From: Pseudomonas sp. AFG_SD02_1510_Pfu_092 | GTDB taxonomy: Bacteria; Pseudomonadota; Gammaproteobacteria; Pseudomonadales; Pseudomonadaceae | NCBI RefSeq assembly: GCF_003331055.1 | Contig: NZ_PUQD01000014.1 | Location: 1-64,000 of the forward strand | Direction: 5' to 3' | DNA length: 64,000 bases | Part shown: piece after piece, positions 61,779-64,000 of the stretch | How positions within the stretch are numbered: the first letter of the stretch is position 1 | Layout of the letters: the number at the start of each line of letters is the position of its first letter | Made by a program: the position numbers and the translations under genes | Notes under the pieces: model-generated | The model's database searches: none | Seen by the model: only the letters and a program-made list of their open reading frames with translations | What the model was told of the DNA's origin: nothing

Positions 61779-61880
61779 GGCGTAACACGCCAACCGCCCC
61801 CCAATACTGGGGGACCGCGGCCCACCGATCGAGCCCCTGAAAACGCCCTGACGGCGAAGTGGATCCCTTGTTACACAAGG
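61779..61880. promoter_or_regulatory. Three inverted repeats upstream of the sigma54 promoter (possible activator sites)
   Basis: GGCGT-AAC-ACGCC (61779-61791), CCCCC-AATACT-GGGGG (about 61799-61814) and CCTTGT-TAC-ACAAGG (61866-61880) occur in sequence. The first and third share a GT-N3-AC core. The first lies ~125 bp from the -24 box, the range used by enhancer-binding activators of sigma54. Confidence 0.45.
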
Positions 61881-61903
61881 CCTGCAGCTGGTTTTTCCGG
61901 CTT

Positions 61904-61918
61904 TGGCACAGCTATTGC
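61904..61918 (+). promoter_or_regulatory. Sigma54 (-24/-12) promoter
   Basis: TGGCACAGCTATTGC matches the sigma54 consensus TGGCAC-N5-TTGC exactly, with GG and GC 12 bases apart. Transcription would start about 61930, leaving a 44-nt leader with AGGAGGAA before the start codon at 61974. Confidence 0.8.
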
Positions 61919-61973
61919 CGATCTCCTGCCAGACGCCCAAACCCATGGGCCCGTTTGCAGGAGGAACAGACTC

Positions 61974-63302
61974 ATGCACCGACCGATACCTCACCCGCTG
62001 GCACTGGCGATACTCGCCGGTATGCTCCAGCTTCCGGCACAGGCTGCCTTGAATGCTGTCGACCCCGGCGCCTATGTCCCCGCCAACGGCGGCTTCCCCG
62101 CCTGGTACCAGGACAGCCACGGCCGCACCCTCGACCTGTGCCTGACCAAGGCCGTCAGTTCACGCGTCGCTGGCGCCCCCGGCGCGCCGTCGTACATGTG
62201 CACGCTGCTGCCCACGCCCGGCGTGTTCGACGATACCCAACCCATCGTCTTCCCCGGCAACTTCCCTGACGAAGCGTTCTGGTTCACCGCCGACGCCGCC
62301 ATCGTCGACGCCGCGCGCGGCATCGACCTGGGCTACGGCGCGGCGGTCGAAGCGGCATTCGCCGCCGATGAGCCGGTCGACGGTGACCAGGTCAGCTTTG
62401 CCCGGGTGCGTATCCGCGTCGATGTGCCCAGCGCCGGCACCTACGTCATCACCCACCCCTACGGCGTCGAAGTGTTCGACGTACCGGCAGGCGGGCGCCG
62501 GGCGATCAACATGACCCGCGACATCGGCATTGCCGGCGCCGGCGACTTCAGCGGTGCCCTCAAAGGCGATGTCGGGCCGTTCCTGCGCAGCGTCAACGGC
62601 CCTTACACCGAAGGCAGCGAGCGTTTCATCGGCGACCCGAACCTGGAAGAACGGGTCACCGGCAGCCCGTTCAACACCAACTTCGTACGCATCGAAGGCC
62701 CCGGTGGCCTGGACCTGCGCACCGAGCTGTTCGCGGTCTCGGGCAAGCTGTCCGAGGTGGCGCTGGCAACCCCGCTGATGCCGCAACGCAGCACCTACTC
62801 GCGGCATACAGAGAACGGCGACCTGCGCGCCCAGCAGGACATCTTCGTCATGGCCCCGCCGCCACCGGCCAGCGTCACCCTGACCAGCCAGACCCCGAAC
62901 CTGAACCTCAGCGAAGCCAACGGCACGGGCGCCTGGTACGGCCAGTCGGTGCTCGACCCGGCCGCCGGGACGGTGCTGACGCTGAGCGCCGACAACAGCG
63001 TGGCGATACCCAGCAGCAGCCTGACCAGCACCAACGTGGCGCTGACCGACCTGGTCACCATCACCCAGGCGCAGTACCGCCTGTCCACCGGCGAACTGAC
63101 CCTGGTGGCCAGCAGCAGCGACGAAACCACACCGCCCGTGCTCACCGCGCGTACCGGCAACGGCACGCTGATCGGCAACCTCAGCGGCAACGGCGCCGTG
63201 AAGACCTTGAGCACCAGCCTGTCGCCCATCCCGCCGGCCAAGGTGCAGGTCACCAGTGCCAATGGCGGTAGCGACAGCGAAGACGTGGTGCTGGTGCCAT
63301 GA
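61974..63302 (+). CDS. Secreted protein of unknown function, first of two tandem paralogues
   Basis: This 442-residue protein has a signal peptide (LALAILAGMLQLPAQA/AL). The mature start is NAVDPGAYVPANGGFPAWYQ, followed by a region with two cysteines (LDLCLTKAV and SYMCTLLPTPG). A beta-rich central part (VRIRVDVPSAGTYVITHPYG, FNTNFVRIEGPGGLDLRTEL) and a C-terminal third of Thr/Ser/Asn-rich repeats (TLTSQTPNLNLSEANGTGAW) follow, resembling an immunoglobulin-like or adhesin region. The N-terminal domain recurs in the next gene. No catalytic motif is recognised. Strong AGGAGGA and a sigma54 promoter precede it. Surface or periplasmic role unknown. Confidence 0.75.
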   Translation: MHRPIPHPLALAILAGMLQLPAQAALNAVDPGAYVPANGGFPAWYQDSHGRTLDLCLTKAVSSRVAGAPGAPSYMCTLLPTPGVFDDTQPIVFPGNFPDEAFWFTADAAIVDAARGIDLGYGAAVEAAFAADEPVDGDQVSFARVRIRVDVPSAGTYVITHPYGVEVFDVPAGGRRAINMTRDIGIAGAGDFSGALKGDVGPFLRSVNGPYTEGSERFIGDPNLEERVTGSPFNTNFVRIEGPGGLDLRTELFAVSGKLSEVALATPLMPQRSTYSRHTENGDLRAQQDIFVMAPPPPASVTLTSQTPNLNLSEANGTGAWYGQSVLDPAAGTVLTLSADNSVAIPSSSLTSTNVALTDLVTITQAQYRLSTGELTLVASSSDETTPPVLTARTGNGTLIGNLSGNGAVKTLSTSLSPIPPAKVQVTSANGGSDSEDVVLVP

Positions 63303-63333
63303 ACAGACAAAGGCTCAGCCTTCAAGGAGGCAG

Positions 63334-64000
63334 CATGAACACTTGGTCGCGCCGTGCGCTGTTGGCCGCAGGTTTCTCCCTTAGCGTTACCAGCGCCGCC
63401 TTCGCCGCGCTGTCCGATGTCGACCCGGGGCCCTACACCTTCGCCACAGGTGGCTACCCGATGTGGTACAAGGACAGCCTCGAGCAGTCGCTGGAGCTGT
63501 GCCAGTCGCGTGCCACCAGTACGCGGGCGCCCGGCGCGCCGGGGGCACCGGCCTACATGTGCACCTTGCTGCCCGAGCCCGGCATCTACGACGATGCCTT
63601 GCCGCTGGTGTTCCCGGACAACTGGCCGCCCGAGATGTTCTGGTTCCTGGCCGAAACCTCGATACCGCAGGTGGGCAACAGCGGTTACGAACTGGAAGTG
63701 TATGTGGCCGGGGTGGAAGCCGCCTTCGCCGCCGAAAACCCGGTCGATGGCGACCAGCAAAGCTTCGCCCGCATCCGTATTCGCGCTTCGGTGCCGCGTA
63801 CCGGTACCTACACCATCACCCACCCGTACGGGGTGGAGACGGTCAACGTCACCACGGCGGGCCGCCGGGCGATCAACATCACCCGGGACATCGGCATTGG
63901 CGCACCCGGCAACTTCCGTGGGGCACTGGCCGGCGCGATCGGCCCTTGGCTGAAAGGGGTTGGCGGGCCGTACACCGAGGTCAACCCCGATACCGGCGCC
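63334..64000 (+). CDS. Secreted protein, second paralogue (3' end beyond window)
   Basis: The first 222 residues are visible; the frame is still open at the window edge. It begins with a Tat/Sec-like leader (RRALLAAGFSLSVTSAAFA/AL) and repeats the same domain: DVDPGPYTFATGGYPMWYKD, LELCQSRA, AYMCTLLPEPGIYDDALPLV, IRIRASVPRTGTYTITHPYG and GRRAINITRDIGIGAPGNFR. Alignment by eye with the upstream protein shows the same motif order over ~220 residues. AAGGAGG precedes the ATG, 31 bp after the first gene, so the pair is an operon. Confidence 0.75.

Noticed and set aside
59895..62120. 741-residue minus-strand ORF crossing the MFS gene
   Set aside because: It spans REP elements, two spacers and the antisense of two clear genes, and has no recognisable domain.

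Overview
The window looks like chromosomal DNA of a Pseudomonas putida-group bacterium. GC is high throughout. Many spacers carry the short palindromic REP elements (core close to TGTGGGAGCGGG-N-CCCGCGAA) typical of P. putida. The gene set fits a soil pseudomonad: malate:quinone oxidoreductase, carboxynorspermidine enzymes, OprD porin, CitMHS and DctA carriers, a YbiT-type ABC-F protein, and A-rich Hfq/Crc-like leader motifs. I saw no rRNA, tRNA, CRISPR array, prophage or insertion-sequence transposase.

Layout. 1-2.2 kb: the 3' end of a type VI secretion cargo gene, a DUF6708 protein and a PAAR protein, with a composition shift inside the DUF6708 gene. 2.2-4.3 kb: a two-gene putative DNA-repair operon (radical SAM plus TIGR03915 partner) behind a near-ideal LexA box. 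4.4-19.1 kb: metabolism (mqo, UDP-glucose dehydrogenase, LysR with an exported DJ-1-like protein, carboxynorspermidine dehydrogenase and decarboxylase, a PLP dehydratase, an amidase, a YghU-like glutathione enzyme, an esterase-like hydrolase) and an ABC-F protein. 19.4-25 kb: a signalling block with a soluble histidine kinase, a response regulator with a degenerate HD-GYP domain, a dihaem cytochrome c peroxidase and a membrane histidine kinase. 25-26.1 kb: small genes, including an unlisted 32-residue membrane-peptide ORF behind a sigma54-like motif.

26.2-32.6 kb: an uncharacterised catabolic cluster (quinone oxidoreductase, TauD-type dioxygenase, BKACE, MFS, DsbA-like protein, Rieske protein, YeiH exporter). 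32.8-41.5 kb: an AraC regulator with direct-repeat operators, a small hydrolase, and an apparent trans-envelope set (DUF1302 barrel, DUF1329 protein, frameshifted YCF48-like beta-propeller, MMPL pump with a REP element read in frame). 41.5-46.4 kb: a four-unit REP array, a GNAT gene remnant, a MerR regulator with its operator and an SDR gene, a diguanylate cyclase and an EamA transporter. 46.5-52.7 kb: a probable tricarboxylate or dicarboxylate uptake and isomerisation locus (OprD, CitMHS, DctA, PrpF/GalD-like isomerase, LysR). 52.9-58.9 kb: HAD phosphatase, short UvrA homologue, MFS pump and HlyD adaptor. 59-64 kb: REPs, a lipoprotein, an MFS gene with a long structured leader, and two tandem paralogous secreted proteins behind a strong sigma54 (-24/-12) motif; the second is cut by the window edge.

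The most promising uncharacterised systems are the sigma54-driven tandem secreted proteins, the SOS-controlled radical SAM pair, and the DUF1302/DUF1329/YCF48/MMPL envelope operon. All assignments come from reading the sequence; no database search was run.
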